A stretch of DNA of 64,000 nt from Chloroflexota bacterium. GTDB taxonomy: Bacteria > Chloroflexota > Limnocylindria > P2-11E. A program made the translations under genes and the position numbers. The stretch is from positions 1 to 64,000 of the forward strand of contig DAIDAP010000007.1 of assembly GCA_027310565.1 (NCBI GenBank), read 5' to 3'. Each line of letters starts with the position of its first letter. The stretch's first letter is position 1. The notes under the pieces are model-generated. The model saw nothing but the letters and a program-made list of their open reading frames with translations. It did no database searches and was not told where the DNA came from. This document shows positions 1 to 12,019 of the stretch, one piece after another.

Positions 1-2
1 GC

Positions 3-116
3 TACCGCACGCAGGGACGCACCCCGGCGTCGATCCTCTACGCGCATCGACCGCACGTGCTCAAGGTGAAAGGATGGGACCCGAATGAGCTCCGGATCAC
101 CGCGCGCGCTGTCTAG
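3..116 (+). CDS. C-terminal fragment of a protein truncated by the window edge (...YRTQGRTPASILYAHRPHVLKVKGWDPNELRITARAV*)
   Basis: Open frame 3 from the window edge to TAG at 114-116; no identifiable domain. Confidence 0.4.
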   Translation, partial: YRTQGRTPASILYAHRPHVLKVKGWDPNELRITARAV

Positions 117-137
117 CAGGAACGTGGGCCCCACGGC

Positions 138-569
138 CTAGTCCGGTCGCTTCTCCTCCGCGTACGCCCTCTGGAGCCGCTCGGCGACCTGCTGGAGCCA
201 GCGCAGCTCGTTCAGGCCGGTGCGCGCGACGACGAGCCCGCGCGTGAAGGCGAGCCAGGGCTTGAGCGTCCCCGAGACCAGGCCGAGCCACGTCGCCCCG
301 GTCGCGTCGACCTTGGGCCCCTTCCCCTTGGTGTCCGCCGTCTCGGCGTGCAGACGCCCGTCGCCGGCCTGGAGCTCGATGGCCTCGTCGCTGTCGGTGA
401 AGCGCAGCAGGGCGCGCCCGGCCTGCACGTCGCGGAGGCTCTCGCGAACGCGCCCGTCCTCGGACGCCGCGACGAGGACGCGCAGCACCGCGTCGCGCGC
501 GCCGACCGGGTTCGGCGGCGACGTCGCGCCGACCCGCGCGGCCTCGATCGCCTCCTCCAGCCTGGTCAT
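138..569 (-). CDS. Hypothetical protein, 143 aa
   Basis: ORF; codon pattern consistent with coding on the minus strand. Confidence 0.6.
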   Translation of the reverse strand: MTRLEEAIEAARVGATSPPNPVGARDAVLRVLVAASEDGRVRESLRDVQAGRALLRFTDSDEAIELQAGDGRLHAETADTKGKGPKVDATGATWLGLVSGTLKPWLAFTRGLVVARTGLNELRWLQQVAERLQRAYAEEKRPD

Positions 570-606
570 GTCGGCTTCGCCGCCATGACGAGAAGACCTA
601 TTCCTC

Positions 607-625
607 GCAGGGGCTCCGCCCCTGC
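607..625 (-). terminator. Hairpin GCAGGGGC-tcc-GCCCCTGC downstream of tsaD; possible terminator without U-tract
   Basis: Perfect 8-bp inverted repeat with 3-nt loop between tsaD and the 138..569 gene. Confidence 0.4.
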
Positions 626-669
626 CACCCCGTCGGGCGCGCTCCCGATCGTCGACCCTGCGACACGTC

Positions 670-1668
670 TCATGCCAGCCTCAGGTCGCCGCGCACCGCG
701 GTCGGGATCTCCGTGCCGCGGTGACGCAGCACGAAGAAGGCCGCCGCGCCGATCATCGCGCCGTTGTCGGTACACAGGCGCGGCGGCGGCACGCGCAGCG
801 GGTGCCCGATGCGCCTGGCGATCTCCTCGCGGAGCGGCCCGTTCGCCGCCACCCCGCCGCCGAGGAGCACGGTGTCGACCGCGTGCTCCGCGGCGGCGCG
901 GGCGGTCTTCTCCGCGAGCATCTCGGTGATCGCCTTCTGGAACGAGGCCGCGACGTCCGCCACCGGGACCCGCCCCTTCTCCTCGAGCGAGCGGACGAGC
1001 CGCAGCACCGCGGTCTTGAGGCCGGAGAACGAGAAGTCGTAGCGGTCGGCGACCGTGGCCCGTGGCAGCGGGTACGCATCCGGGTCGCCCTCCCGCGCGG
1101 CCCGTTCGACGTAGGGACCGCCGGGGAAGCCCAGGCCGAGCAGGCGCGCGACCTTGTCGAAGGCTTCGCCGGCGGCGTCGTCGACGGTGCGGCCGAGGAG
1201 GCGGAAGCGGCGGTGCCCCTCCATGAGCACGAGGTCGCTGTGCGCGCCGCTCACGATGAGGACGACGGCGGGTATCTCCGGCTCCCGCGGAGCCAGGTCG
1301 CCCTCGTAGAGCCAGTTCGCGTACACGTGCCCCTCGAGGTGGTTCACGCCCACGAACGGGAGGCCCGACGCGAGCGCGAGCCCGCGCGCGTAGTTCGCGC
1401 CGACGAGGAGGCAGCCCACCAGGCCCGGCCCGACCGTCGCCGCGATCGCGTCGACGCCGCGCAGGTCGGTCGCCGCATCGCGCAGCGCCTGCTGCGTGAT
1501 CGCGTCGAGCGCGCGCAGGTGCTCGCGCGCCGCGACCTCGGGGACGATGCCACCGGTGTCCTGGTGCGCGAGCTGCGACGCGACGACGTTCGACACGATC
1601 CGCCGGCCGTCGTCGACGACGGCGGCGGCCGTCTCGTCGCAGGAGGTCTCGATGCCGAGGATGCGCAA
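670..1668 (-). CDS. tsaD: tRNA N6-adenosine threonylcarbamoyltransferase TsaD
   Basis: LRILGIETSCDETAAAVV... and HLEGH motif; likely TTG start at 1668 overlapping the rimI stop, rather than the longer ORF start at 2025. Confidence 0.93.
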   Translation of the reverse strand: MRILGIETSCDETAAAVVDDGRRIVSNVVASQLAHQDTGGIVPEVAAREHLRALDAITQQALRDAATDLRGVDAIAATVGPGLVGCLLVGANYARGLALASGLPFVGVNHLEGHVYANWLYEGDLAPREPEIPAVVLIVSGAHSDLVLMEGHRRFRLLGRTVDDAAGEAFDKVARLLGLGFPGGPYVERAAREGDPDAYPLPRATVADRYDFSFSGLKTAVLRLVRSLEEKGRVPVADVAASFQKAITEMLAEKTARAAAEHAVDTVLLGGGVAANGPLREEIARRIGHPLRVPPPRLCTDNGAMIGAAAFFVLRHRGTEIPTAVRGDLRLA

Positions 1669-1669
1669 T

Positions 1670-2188
1670 CTAACCGCGCTCCTCGATCGACGCGCGCAGC
1701 TTCGCGATGCGCTCGCGGAGCGCAGGGTCGCGGAGGCGATCCGTCCACATGATGATCGCGTCCTCGTTGTTGTCCGAGTAGTAGCGCCGGCGGATGCCGG
1801 CCGGGCGGAACCCGTACTTCTCGTAGAGGCGCTGCGCCGGGAGGTTCGACGCGCGGACCTCGAGCGTGAGCCACTCCGCGCCGAGCCGCTCGGCGCGGTC
1901 GAAGAGGTCGAGGAGCATGCGCTCGCCGATCTTGCGCCTGCGGTGCTCGGGGAGGACGGCGAACGTCGTGATGTGCGCCTCGTCGAGCGACAGCCACAGG
2001 CCGGCGTACCCGACGACGCGGTCACCCTCGCGCGCCACGATGTAGTGCGCGTTCCGGTTCTGCGTGAGCTCGTGGCGGAACGCGTTCGCCGGCCAGGGGA
2101 CGGGGAAGGACGCGCGCTCGACGGCCTGCACGCCGTCGATGTCGTCGATGCCCATCTCCGCGATGGTGATCGGGAACAGGGCGACCAT
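1670..2188 (-). CDS. rimI: Ribosomal protein S18-alanine N-acetyltransferase RimI (GNAT)
   Basis: GNAT motifs (ITTFAVLPEHRRRKIGERML, RASNLPAQRLYEKYGFRPAGIRRRYY); located between tsaB and tsaD; ATG at 2188. Confidence 0.9.
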   Translation of the reverse strand: MVALFPITIAEMGIDDIDGVQAVERASFPVPWPANAFRHELTQNRNAHYIVAREGDRVVGYAGLWLSLDEAHITTFAVLPEHRRRKIGERMLLDLFDRAERLGAEWLTLEVRASNLPAQRLYEKYGFRPAGIRRRYYSDNNEDAIIMWTDRLRDPALRERIAKLRASIEERG

Positions 2189-2925
2189 CACGACCTCCGC
2201 GGCAGACCGAGGGCCACGTCGTCGGCGGGCGGCGGCGCGAAGGGCTGGTCGAACGAGCGCCCGATCCGCGGCTGCTTCACGTAGATCGGCTCGACCTCGT
2301 CCAGACGCGTCTGCGGCTCGGCCTCGAGCGCGCGCCAGCCGAGCTCGGCGAGGAATCCCGCGCGGCGCATGCGCGACGCCGGCGGCGCGAAGAGCGCCTT
2401 CGGCCCGAGCAGGTCGCGCAGCGTCGCCTCGGCCTCCTCGTCGAGCTCGCCGACGAAGAGCGTGTGCGTGCCGATCTGGCGGCAGAGCTCCGGGAGCGTC
2501 GCGACGACGTACGGCGAGCGGCGCAGCCACCTGCGATTGCGCTCCTGGTAGAACGCCGCGTACCAGTCGGTGCGGCCCGCGGGGAGGAGCGGGCAGGTCC
2601 GCTGCTTCGACGGCGCGTGCGGGTACGCGAGGACGTCGAGGGTCGAGACGCCGACGAGCGACGCGCCGGCGCCGCGCGCGATGCCCTGCGCCGCCGCGAT
2701 GGCCACGCGCAGGCCGGTGAACGAGCCGGGCCCCGTCGCGACCGCGACGCGGTCGACGGCGGCCAGGCCGACGCGCGCGGACGAGAGGAGCCGCTCGATC
2801 GCCGGGAAGAGCTCGTCGCCATGGCGGCGCTGGGCGCGCCAGGTCTCCTCCGCGAGGACGGCGCGCCCGTCGTAGAGCGCGACCGACGCCCAGTCGGTGG
2901 ACGTGTCAAGCGCCAAGAGAGCCAC
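2188..2925 (-). CDS. tsaB: tRNA threonylcarbamoyladenosine biosynthesis protein TsaB
   Basis: MALLALDTSTDWASVAL..., GPGSFTGLRV motif. Confidence 0.92.
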   Translation of the reverse strand: MALLALDTSTDWASVALYDGRAVLAEETWRAQRRHGDELFPAIERLLSSARVGLAAVDRVAVATGPGSFTGLRVAIAAAQGIARGAGASLVGVSTLDVLAYPHAPSKQRTCPLLPAGRTDWYAAFYQERNRRWLRRSPYVVATLPELCRQIGTHTLFVGELDEEAEATLRDLLGPKALFAPPASRMRRAGFLAELGWRALEAEPQTRLDEVEPIYVKQPRIGRSFDQPFAPPPADDVALGLPRRS

Positions 2926-3433
2926 GGAACTCCTCGAGGAGCTCGGCGGACCGCGGACCGGTCGCGCGGAGCGTCACGGCGCGCTTGGTCTCGGCGATGT
3001 GCTCGAGCCGGACGTCGAGACGGTCCTCGGGCAGCGCGGCGCCGATGCGGTCGGGCCACTCGATCACCGTGAGGCCGCCGGACTCGAGCGTCTCCTCCCA
3101 CCCCGTCGTTCCGAGGTCGGCGTTCTCGAGGCGGTAGAGATCGAGGTGGAAGAGCGGCAGGCGCCCGCCGCGGTGCTCACGCAGGATGAGGAACGTCGGG
3201 CTCGAGACGTCGGCGGCGTCGAGGCCCAGGCCGGCCGCGATGCCCTTCGCGAGGACGGTCTTCCCCGCCCCGAGCTCGCCCCAGAGCGCGAGCACGTCGC
3301 CCGGACGCGCGAGCCTCGCCAGACGCTCCCCGATGCGCTCGGTGTGGAGCGAGCTGTGGCTCACGAGCTCGACGGAGGGATGGTCACGCGGAGCGCTCTC
3401 TCCACGCCCCGCGAGTGAATCTGCGGCGCTCAA
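2906..3433 (-). CDS. tsaE: tRNA threonylcarbamoyladenosine biosynthesis ATPase TsaE
   Basis: Walker A LWGELGAGKTVLAKGIAAGLG, SPTFLILREH; adjacent to tsaB. Confidence 0.92.
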   Translation of the reverse strand: MSAADSLAGRGESAPRDHPSVELVSHSSLHTERIGERLARLARPGDVLALWGELGAGKTVLAKGIAAGLGLDAADVSSPTFLILREHRGGRLPLFHLDLYRLENADLGTTGWEETLESGGLTVIEWPDRIGAALPEDRLDVRLEHIAETKRAVTLRATGPRSAELLEEFRGSLGA

Positions 3434-3683
3434 GGATCAGCCGAATGGTAAGGCCGAGGAACGAGCCGAAGGCCGCCGCCCAGATGACCAACCACCACTC
3501 ACGCGGCACGGCGCAGAGCAGGTCGAGCGGACCGGCCGCGCCGCACGGCACGAGCGTCGCGGCGAGCGGGATGAAGCCGAGCGCGCCGACGACCGTGCGC
3601 CGCCGCGTGAGACGGCGCTGCGACGCCGCGAACGCGGCGCGCCTGCGCTCCTCGTCGCGGACCTGACGCTTCTTCTTGGCCAT
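3384..3683 (-). CDS. Small membrane protein, 99 aa
   Basis: MAKKKRQVRDEERRRAAFAASQRRLTRRRTVVGALGFIPLAATLV...; two predicted hydrophobic segments; start ATG 3683; overlaps the N-terminal part of the tsaE ORF. Confidence 0.6.
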   Translation of the reverse strand: MAKKKRQVRDEERRRAAFAASQRRLTRRRTVVGALGFIPLAATLVPCGAAGPLDLLCAVPREWWLVIWAAAFGSFLGLTIRLILERRRFTRGAWRERSA

Positions 3684-3694
3684 CTCTCGCGACG

Positions 3695-4726
3695 CTAGCG
3701 CGGCCCGCCGCGCAGCGGCGGCTCGTAGGGCATGACGTTCGCGGCGGGGACGGGGCCGGTGTCGGTGTCGAGGGCGTCGGCGACGACCTCGCTCGCGAAG
3801 CGCCGCGCCGGCCCGAGCGCCGCGCCGCCCTCGATCGGCCGCACCGCGCTCCAGTCCGCCGCGAGCGCGAGCGACGGCGGCTCGCCGGCGTCGATCGCGT
3901 CGGGCGGCGCGAACACGAAGAGGCGCGCGCTCGCGCGGTGGATCGCGGCGCGATGCCCGGCGAGCGCGGCGAGCGGTCCGCCGACCTCGGCCGGGAGGAC
4001 CGTCGCACCGAACCCGACGAGGCACAGCACCGTGGGCGCATCCGGACGGTCGAGCCCGTGCGCGGTCACGTCGTCCCCGTAGATGTGCCTCAGGCCGCTC
4101 GGCGGGACGGCGCCCGCGACGACGCCCGCGACGCCGCACGCGTGCGCTCGCGCGATCACCTCCGGGCCCGCGCGGCCGCCGGCGACGAGGATGCGGTCGC
4201 GCAGCCGCGTGTCGATGCGCGCCGGCAGCAGCTCGTCGCGCGCGTCGCCGTCCACGACGGTGAGCTCGCCGATCGCGTCGGCGCCGTACGCGGCCAGGCC
4301 CTGGAGGCACCACGCCGCCCCTTCGACCCGCACGCACGCGTCGTCGGCGCGCGTGACCGTCCCGTCGCACGTCGCGCGGACCGTCCAGCGCCCGACCACC
4401 GGCGCCATCTCGAGGTCGCCGTCGGCGCGCGCCGCGAGGATCCGTCCCTCGGCCGGCGCGCTCACCGCGCGCGCGAAGCGCCTGCCGGTGCGCGCGAGGA
4501 GCGCGCCGCGCGCGACCTCCGCGCCGACGGCGACGCGCATCACCCGCGCGAGGTCGTCCGGCGCGACGCCCACGGTTCGCGCGACGCGGACGCGGAACGG
4601 CGCGGCGAACACGGCGCCGGTCGCGACGACGTCCCCCGCGCGGACGGCCTGGCCCGGCGGCACGTGCGTGCTCGTGCCGATCGGGAGCGTGTGGTCGACC
4701 GTCCAGCGGCCGTGGCGCCAGGTCAT
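3695..4726 (-). CDS. Conserved protein paired with the GlmL/MutL-type ATPase
   Basis: Long ORF MTWRHGRWTVDHTLPIGTSTHVPPGQAVRAGDVV...; 10-bp gap from the mutL-like gene. Confidence 0.65.
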   Translation of the reverse strand: MTWRHGRWTVDHTLPIGTSTHVPPGQAVRAGDVVATGAVFAAPFRVRVARTVGVAPDDLARVMRVAVGAEVARGALLARTGRRFARAVSAPAEGRILAARADGDLEMAPVVGRWTVRATCDGTVTRADDACVRVEGAAWCLQGLAAYGADAIGELTVVDGDARDELLPARIDTRLRDRILVAGGRAGPEVIARAHACGVAGVVAGAVPPSGLRHIYGDDVTAHGLDRPDAPTVLCLVGFGATVLPAEVGGPLAALAGHRAAIHRASARLFVFAPPDAIDAGEPPSLALAADWSAVRPIEGGAALGPARRFASEVVADALDTDTGPVPAANVMPYEPPLRGGPR

Positions 4727-4736
4727 CGCGCGCCGC

Positions 4737-6137
4737 TCACGACGCGGCGTCCGGGAGCGCGGCGAGCGCCGCATGCCAGCGCGCGAGCACGGGCAGGCGC
4801 TCGGCGTCGCGCGGCGGAAGCGCGAGCGGCCGGCCGCGCGCGTCGATGACGACGCCGGCCGCGAGCGCGCCGCTCTTCGCACGCAGCGGGCCCGCGACCG
4901 CCTCGACCGCGCCCGCCGTCCGCACCAGGGTGAGCCCGCCGGGCGTGAGCGGCTCCTCCGCGGCGCCGGTGTCGTCGACGATGCGGACGGACGCGCCGCG
5001 CCTCGGCGCGGGCGCGAGCGCGATGGCGAGCGGCTCGGTCGCGCGATCGACATCCGCCGAGGTGCCGCGGGCGGCGAGCGCGCCCGCCGCGATCAGCTCG
5101 TCCGGCCGCTCGCGCACGATCGTCGTCACGCCCTCGGGCGCGAGGCCGTCGAGCGCCACGAGCACGGTCTGCGTCGGCCGCGGGAGCCGCGCCAGCCGGC
5201 CGGTGCACGCGATCGTCGCCGCCGCGCGGAGCGCGGCCACGTCGATCGCGCACCGCGCGGCCTCGTCGAACGCGCGCGCGACGACCTCGCGCGCGAGCGC
5301 CATCTCGAGCGTGAGCGCGCCGGCCTCGGCCGGGACGGCGTCCGGCCAGCGCGCGCGGTTGAAGATCCGCTCGAGCAGCGCGGGCGCGTCGACCGGCTGG
5401 GGGATCCAGCGCCGGACCCGCTCGAGGCCGGCGCGCGCGGCGACGCGATCGGCGGACGAGCCGACGCCGAGCCGCGTGTGGACGGCGGTGACCGCTCCGG
5501 CCGGCGTCGCGAGAGCGAGGGACGTCGAGGCGCCGTGGACGTCCACGACGAGGGCGGCCGCGCCCACGGCGCCCGCGAGCGCGCGCGCCGCGGCCTCGAC
5601 CGCCTCGTCGCGGAGCACGACCGGCTCGGCGGCCCGCCGCAGCCCGCGCAGCCGCGCGACGAGCGCGAGGCGGCCGTCCGGCGCGCGCAGGTCGGGGAGC
5701 GCCTCGCCCGCGGCGCCCGCGTGCGCCGGCGCGATGCGCTCGTGCAGCCGCGCCTCGCCGGCGAGGAGGAAGCGCGGGCGCGGCTCGTCGGCCCGGCCGT
5801 AGCGCAGCGCCTCGAGGAGGTCGGCCATCCCGCCCGTGTCCGCGCCGTCGCCCGCGACGAGGACGACGTCGGGCCGCGCCTCGCGCAGCGCGACCGCGCG
5901 CTCGACGAAGGTGCGCGGGTCCACGTACCCGGTGATCAGCGCGAGCTCGGCGCCGGCCCCGAGCACCCCCGCCCGCGCCGCGGCCGCGTAGCTCGGATCG
6001 CGGCCGACGAAGGCGAGGACGCGCACCGGCAGACCGAGCTCCACGCGGAGCGCGGGCTCGCTCCCTTCGCTGACGCGGCGGAAGGACGACTCCTGCGCGA
6101 CGTCGACCGCGGCGACGAGCCGGGTCGCGGCCGTCAC
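4737..6137 (-). CDS. GlmL/MutL-family (glutamate mutase L type) actin-like ATPase
   Basis: VTAATRLVAAVDVAQESSFRRV..., GGMADLLEALRY, DVHGASTSLAL, DGLAPEGVTTIV typical of the family; GTG start 6137. Confidence 0.8.
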   Translation of the reverse strand: MTAATRLVAAVDVAQESSFRRVSEGSEPALRVELGLPVRVLAFVGRDPSYAAAARAGVLGAGAELALITGYVDPRTFVERAVALREARPDVVLVAGDGADTGGMADLLEALRYGRADEPRPRFLLAGEARLHERIAPAHAGAAGEALPDLRAPDGRLALVARLRGLRRAAEPVVLRDEAVEAAARALAGAVGAAALVVDVHGASTSLALATPAGAVTAVHTRLGVGSSADRVAARAGLERVRRWIPQPVDAPALLERIFNRARWPDAVPAEAGALTLEMALAREVVARAFDEAARCAIDVAALRAAATIACTGRLARLPRPTQTVLVALDGLAPEGVTTIVRERPDELIAAGALAARGTSADVDRATEPLAIALAPAPRRGASVRIVDDTGAAEEPLTPGGLTLVRTAGAVEAVAGPLRAKSGALAAGVVIDARGRPLALPPRDAERLPVLARWHAALAALPDAAS

Positions 6138-6808
6138 GGGCGGATCGGCGTGCGCGACGCCTCGGCGACGAACGCGTCGAAGATGCGCGCCGCGCGCTCG
6201 TCCACCTCCGCGGTCCGCTCGGGATGCCACTGCACGCCGACCACCCAGCGGTGGGACGGCGACTCGAGCGCCTCGACGAGACCGCCGACGAGGACCGTCG
6301 GCGTGAGCCCGCGCGCCAGCTCCTTCGTCGTGACGCCCTGGTGATGACGCGAGTTCACCGTCATCGGGCCGGCGCCGCACGCCGCGGCGAGGCGGCTGCC
6401 GGGCATCGGTCGCGCGATGTGCGTCACCTGGTCGGTCGCGCGATGTCCGGGCAGGTCCTGCACGAGGGTCCCGCCGAGCTGGACGTTCAGGACCTGGAAG
6501 CCGCGGCAGATCGCGAGCACCGGCAGGTCGCTCGCGAGCGCGCGAGCGAGGACCGCGAACTCCAGGTCGTCGCGCTCCGGCATCACGCCCTCGCGCTCGA
6601 CGCCGGCATCGGCCTGGCCGTAGCGAGCGGGGTCCACGTCGCCGCCGCCGGGGAGGCAGAGCCCGTCGATCGCCTCGGGCGGCGCGTCGTCCGGGCGCAC
6701 CTCGACCACGTCGGCGCCGGCGCGCGCGAGCGCGCGACGGTAGCGCGCGTACGTCTCGCTCGCGGACGTCGCGACCGGCGTGGTGAGGGCGATGCGCGGA
6801 CGTGTCAT
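6134..6808 (-). CDS. Gamma-glutamyl-gamma-aminobutyrate hydrolase family (peptidase C26, class I GATase-like)
   Basis: LPVLAICRGFQVLNVQLGGTLVQDLPGH; VVGVQWHPER. Confidence 0.88.
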   Translation of the reverse strand: MTRPRIALTTPVATSASETYARYRRALARAGADVVEVRPDDAPPEAIDGLCLPGGGDVDPARYGQADAGVEREGVMPERDDLEFAVLARALASDLPVLAICRGFQVLNVQLGGTLVQDLPGHRATDQVTHIARPMPGSRLAAACGAGPMTVNSRHHQGVTTKELARGLTPTVLVGGLVEALESPSHRWVVGVQWHPERTAEVDERAARIFDAFVAEASRTPIRP

Positions 6809-7226
6809 CGCGACCTGATGCTAGCGGCGTCGATGAGCTCGACGAGGACGCCGTCCGCGGCCCGCGGGTGCAGGAAGGCGACCATGCCGTGCGCGCCCTG
6901 CCGCGGCGCGCGATCCACGACCTCGACGCCCTCGTCCGCGAGGCGGGCGAGCGTGCCCGCGAGGTCGTCGACGGCGAAGCACAGGTGGTGGAGCGTGGCG
7001 CGCCCGCGCTCCGCGACGAAGCGCGCGACGCCCGACTCGGCGTCGGTCGCCTCGAGCAGCTCGACGCGCGACCCGCCGCGCTCGGCGAAGACGACGCGCA
7101 CGCGCTGCTCCGGGAGCTCCCGCCACGGGCCGATCGCGTAGCCGAGCGTGTCGCGGTAGAAGGGGATCGCGTCCGCGAGCGACGGGACGGCGACCCCGAC
7201 GTGGTGGAGGTCGCCGGCGCGGACCG

Positions 7227-7230
<4 letters not shown>
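6805..7230 (-). CDS. mce: Methylmalonyl-CoA epimerase (VOC superfamily)
   Basis: [35 protein letters not shown]; immediately downstream of an MCM large-subunit gene. Confidence 0.88.
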
Positions 7231-8834
<1,604 letters not shown>

Positions 8835-8864
8835 GCGTCGATGGTATCGGCGTAGAGTCGGAGC

Positions 8865-9536
8865 GTGAGCGGGGAGGCGCGCTGGTCCGCGGTCGACCGC
8901 TACGTCGACGAGACCTTCGCCATCGAGGACGAGGCGCTGCGCGCCGCCATCGACGCCGGGAAGGCGGCGGGCCTCCCGGAGATCCAGGTCTCGCCGGCCG
9001 GCGGGCGTTTCCTGCACGTCCTCGCGCTCGCGGTCGGGGCGCGCCGCATCCTCGAGATCGGCACGCTCTTCGGCTACAGCGGCATCCACCTGGCCCGCGC
9101 GCTCACGGCGGATGGGAAGCTGGTGACGCTCGAGCTCGACCCCAGGCACGCGGACGTCGCGCGGCGCAGCTTCGCGCACGCCGGCGTCGCCGACCGCGTC
9201 GAGCTGCGCGTCGGCCCCGCGAGCGAGTCGCTCGCCGCGCTCGCGGGGGAGGGTGCGGCGCCCTTCGACATGGTCTTCATCGACGCGGACAAGCCCGGAT
9301 ACCCGGACTACCTCACCGGCTCGCTGAGGCTCGCGCGGAAGGGCACGCTCATCGTCGCGGACAACGTGGTGCGCGGCGGCGCGGTGGCCGACGCGGCGAG
9401 CGCGGACGAGAACGTGCGCGGCGTGCGGCGCTTCAACGCGATGCTCGCCGCGGAGCCACGCCTGCGCGCCGGCGTGCTCCAGACGGTCGGCGTGAAGGGC
9501 TACGACGGATTCGCGCTCGCCGTCGTCGTCCGCTGA
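8865..9536 (+). CDS. SAM-dependent O-methyltransferase (CCoAOMT/methyltransferase family 3)
   Basis: [48 protein letters not shown]. Confidence 0.88.
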   Translation: MSGEARWSAVDRYVDETFAIEDEALRAAIDAGKAAGLPEIQVSPAGGRFLHVLALAVGARRILEIGTLFGYSGIHLARALTADGKLVTLELDPRHADVARRSFAHAGVADRVELRVGPASESLAALAGEGAAPFDMVFIDADKPGYPDYLTGSLRLARKGTLIVADNVVRGGAVADAASADENVRGVRRFNAMLAAEPRLRAGVLQTVGVKGYDGFALAVVVR

Positions 9537-9570
9537 TCGGCCGGACGACGCGGTCGCGATCGGCGGTCGG

Positions 9571-11964
9571 CTAACGCGCGCGGAGGACGAGCCTCCCGTC
9601 GAGCGGGCCGATGCGCTCGCGTGAGAGGGCCATCGGCTTGTAGCGGCCGTCGGCCCAGAGCCTGGTCTGGTCGCCCCAGTACTTCGAGAACGGCATGCCG
9701 CTCTCGCCGGTGGGGATGATCGACACCGACGCATCGACGTCGCCGAGGTCGACGATCTGCCGCTCCGACGCCTGGGTGCGCTGCGCGAACGGCTTGGTGA
9801 GCGGGTACGCGCCGTTGTTCGGCGAGTAGCCGTCGCCCGCGCGGCGGATCGGCCCGATGTTCAGGATGAGGTCGAGCGGCTTCACCGCCCCGAGCGGATG
9901 GTCGAACGTGACGGTGTGCAGGTCGCCCCAGCGCCACCTCGACATGTCGCCGCCGAGGAGCGCGATGAGGTCCTTCGCCGCGTCGTCGAGCGCCTCGCCC
10001 GCGATCGCGTCGCGGCCGGCGACGCTCGGATCGCCGAGCTCGACGAACCACTGGCTCGCGGCCGTCTCGGCGAGCGCGTAGAGCGCGGAGATCGGGCGGC
10101 CGTCCGTGAGGTACCGCTCGTAGAGCGCGGGCCCGAGCTTCGCCGCGAAGGTGCGCTCCACGAAGCGCACCAGCCAGGCCTCGTACACGGCGGCGCCCGC
10201 CGAGTCGACGCCGAGGGCGCCGTCCCACGCGCGAGCGACCTCCTGCGCCTGCCGCCCCGCGGCGCTGCGCGGCGCCGCCGCGAGCAGCGCCTCGCGGAAG
10301 CGCGTCACGGGCAGCGAGGTGTAGTCGTTCTGCAGCCGGCCGGTGCTCGCGACGTCCGCGGGTCCGGCGCGCTCGAGAGCGGCGCGCAGGTACGCGTAGC
10401 GGAAGCCCGGGTCCCACTCGCCGTTCCACCCCGCCGCGTCCGGCGAGGTCACCGGACGGTTGTTCGCGTTGAGCACGATCCCGCCGGTCGGGTTCAGGAT
10501 GGCCAGGTTCGCGCTCGCCGGCAGCATGCCGCGCCAGTCGTACTCGCCGGTCCAGCCCGGCACCGGCATCCGGCCGTCGCCCGGGCGGTCGGGAAGCTGG
10601 CCGACCAGGAGGTACCCGATGTTGCCGTCGACGTCCGCGTAGCAGGCGGAGAGCGCGGCGCCGCTGAGCTTCGCCGCGGCGGCGCGGAACTCGTCCCACG
10701 AGCGCGCGCGGTCCATGCCCAGCACCGCCTCGATGGTCGCCCCGCCGTCGAGCGCGTTCCAGCGCAGCGCGACCTGCGCGGTCTCGCTCTCCAGGACCGG
10801 CGTGATGATCGGCCCGTGCCGGGTCACCGCGACGTCGACGACGACCGGATCGGCCTGTCCCTTCACGCGGATCGACTCGCGCACGAAGGTCGCCGGCTCG
10901 TAGCGCCCCTGGTACTCGAACCGGCGCAGGTCGCTCGGGTCCTGCCGCTCGACGAAGAGGTCCTGGGTGTCGGCGTACGCGTAGGTGAAGCTCCACGCGA
11001 CGCGGTCGTTGTGGCCGATCACCACGCCGGGGACCCCCGGGATCGAGAAGCCGATGAGCCGCAGGTCGCCGGCGTCGAGCGCGACCTCGTACCAGATCGA
11101 GGGATTGCGCACCGGGAGGTGCGGATCGCCCGCGAGGATCGGCTTGCCGGAGCTCGTTCGACTCCCGCTCAGGGCCCAGCAGTTCGAGCCGGTCCACTGC
11201 CCCGACCCGCCGAGGAGCCCGTCGAGGGCCGCGAGCCCGCGCACGCCCGCCGTCCCGGAGAGCACCGGCGCGACCTGGCTCCACGCGCGTTCGTCGAGCG
11301 CCGCCGCGGCGATCGCGGCGGGGTCGGGCATGAGCGCCGCGACCGCGGCGGTGCCCAGACGCGTGGCGATGTCGGCGCGGAGCAGCTCCTGCCGGAAGTT
11401 CCCCGCCGCGTCGTAGAGCTGGAGCTTGGCGATCGCGAGCGTGTCGAGGGGCGTCCACGGCTCGGGCCGGTAGCCGAGCAGCAGGAACTCCACTGGCAGG
11501 CTCTGGGCCTGCCGCTCGATGAGCTTGTTCACGCCGTCGGCGTAGGCCTGGAGCAGCGTCAGCGTCGCCGGCTGGAGCGCCGAGAGGTCCAGCTGCGCGG
11601 CGCGCGCGAGCCCGATCGTGCGCATGAGGCGGTCGCTCTCGACCGTCGGCGTGCCGAGCACCTCGGACAGGCGGCCCTCCGCGGCGCGGCGGTACAGGTC
11701 CATCTGGAACAGGCGGTCCTGCGCCGTGACGTAGCCCTGGAGGAAGAAGAGGTCGTGCTCGTTCGCGGCGAAGACGTGCGGCACGCCGTAGGCGTCGCGC
11801 AGCACCTCGGCGCGCGCTTCGAGGCCGAGGAGCCGCTCGTCGCCGTCGATCGTCGGCAGCGGCCGCAGGAACACCAGCCCCCACGCCGTGGAGAGCGTCC
11901 CGGCGATCAGGATGACCACCGCGGCGAGGGCGATGAGCCGCTTGTGCCGGAGCGCTCGCTTCAT
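9571..11964 (-). CDS. Penicillin acylase family (Ntn-hydrolase) protein with N-terminal signal/TM segment
   Basis: [37 protein letters not shown]; Gly-Ser-Asn autoprocessing motif [16 protein letters not shown]. Confidence 0.9.
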   Translation of the reverse strand: MKRALRHKRLIALAAVVILIAGTLSTAWGLVFLRPLPTIDGDERLLGLEARAEVLRDAYGVPHVFAANEHDLFFLQGYVTAQDRLFQMDLYRRAAEGRLSEVLGTPTVESDRLMRTIGLARAAQLDLSALQPATLTLLQAYADGVNKLIERQAQSLPVEFLLLGYRPEPWTPLDTLAIAKLQLYDAAGNFRQELLRADIATRLGTAAVAALMPDPAAIAAAALDERAWSQVAPVLSGTAGVRGLAALDGLLGGSGQWTGSNCWALSGSRTSSGKPILAGDPHLPVRNPSIWYEVALDAGDLRLIGFSIPGVPGVVIGHNDRVAWSFTYAYADTQDLFVERQDPSDLRRFEYQGRYEPATFVRESIRVKGQADPVVVDVAVTRHGPIITPVLESETAQVALRWNALDGGATIEAVLGMDRARSWDEFRAAAAKLSGAALSACYADVDGNIGYLLVGQLPDRPGDGRMPVPGWTGEYDWRGMLPASANLAILNPTGGIVLNANNRPVTSPDAAGWNGEWDPGFRYAYLRAALERAGPADVASTGRLQNDYTSLPVTRFREALLAAAPRSAAGRQAQEVARAWDGALGVDSAGAAVYEAWLVRFVERTFAAKLGPALYERYLTDGRPISALYALAETAASQWFVELGDPSVAGRDAIAGEALDDAAKDLIALLGGDMSRWRWGDLHTVTFDHPLGAVKPLDLILNIGPIRRAGDGYSPNNGAYPLTKPFAQRTQASERQIVDLGDVDASVSIIPTGESGMPFSKYWGDQTRLWADGRYKPMALSRERIGPLDGRLVLRAR

Positions 11965-12019
11965 CCGCGCTGATGATGCGTCACGCGACGCCGGACGGCC
12001 GCGAGCCCGCACGCGGCGC

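Noticed and set aside
4737-6137. Evidence for a glutamate mutase pathway
   Set aside because: Only the MutL/GlmL-type ATPase is present; no GlmS/GlmE-like subunits seen in the window.
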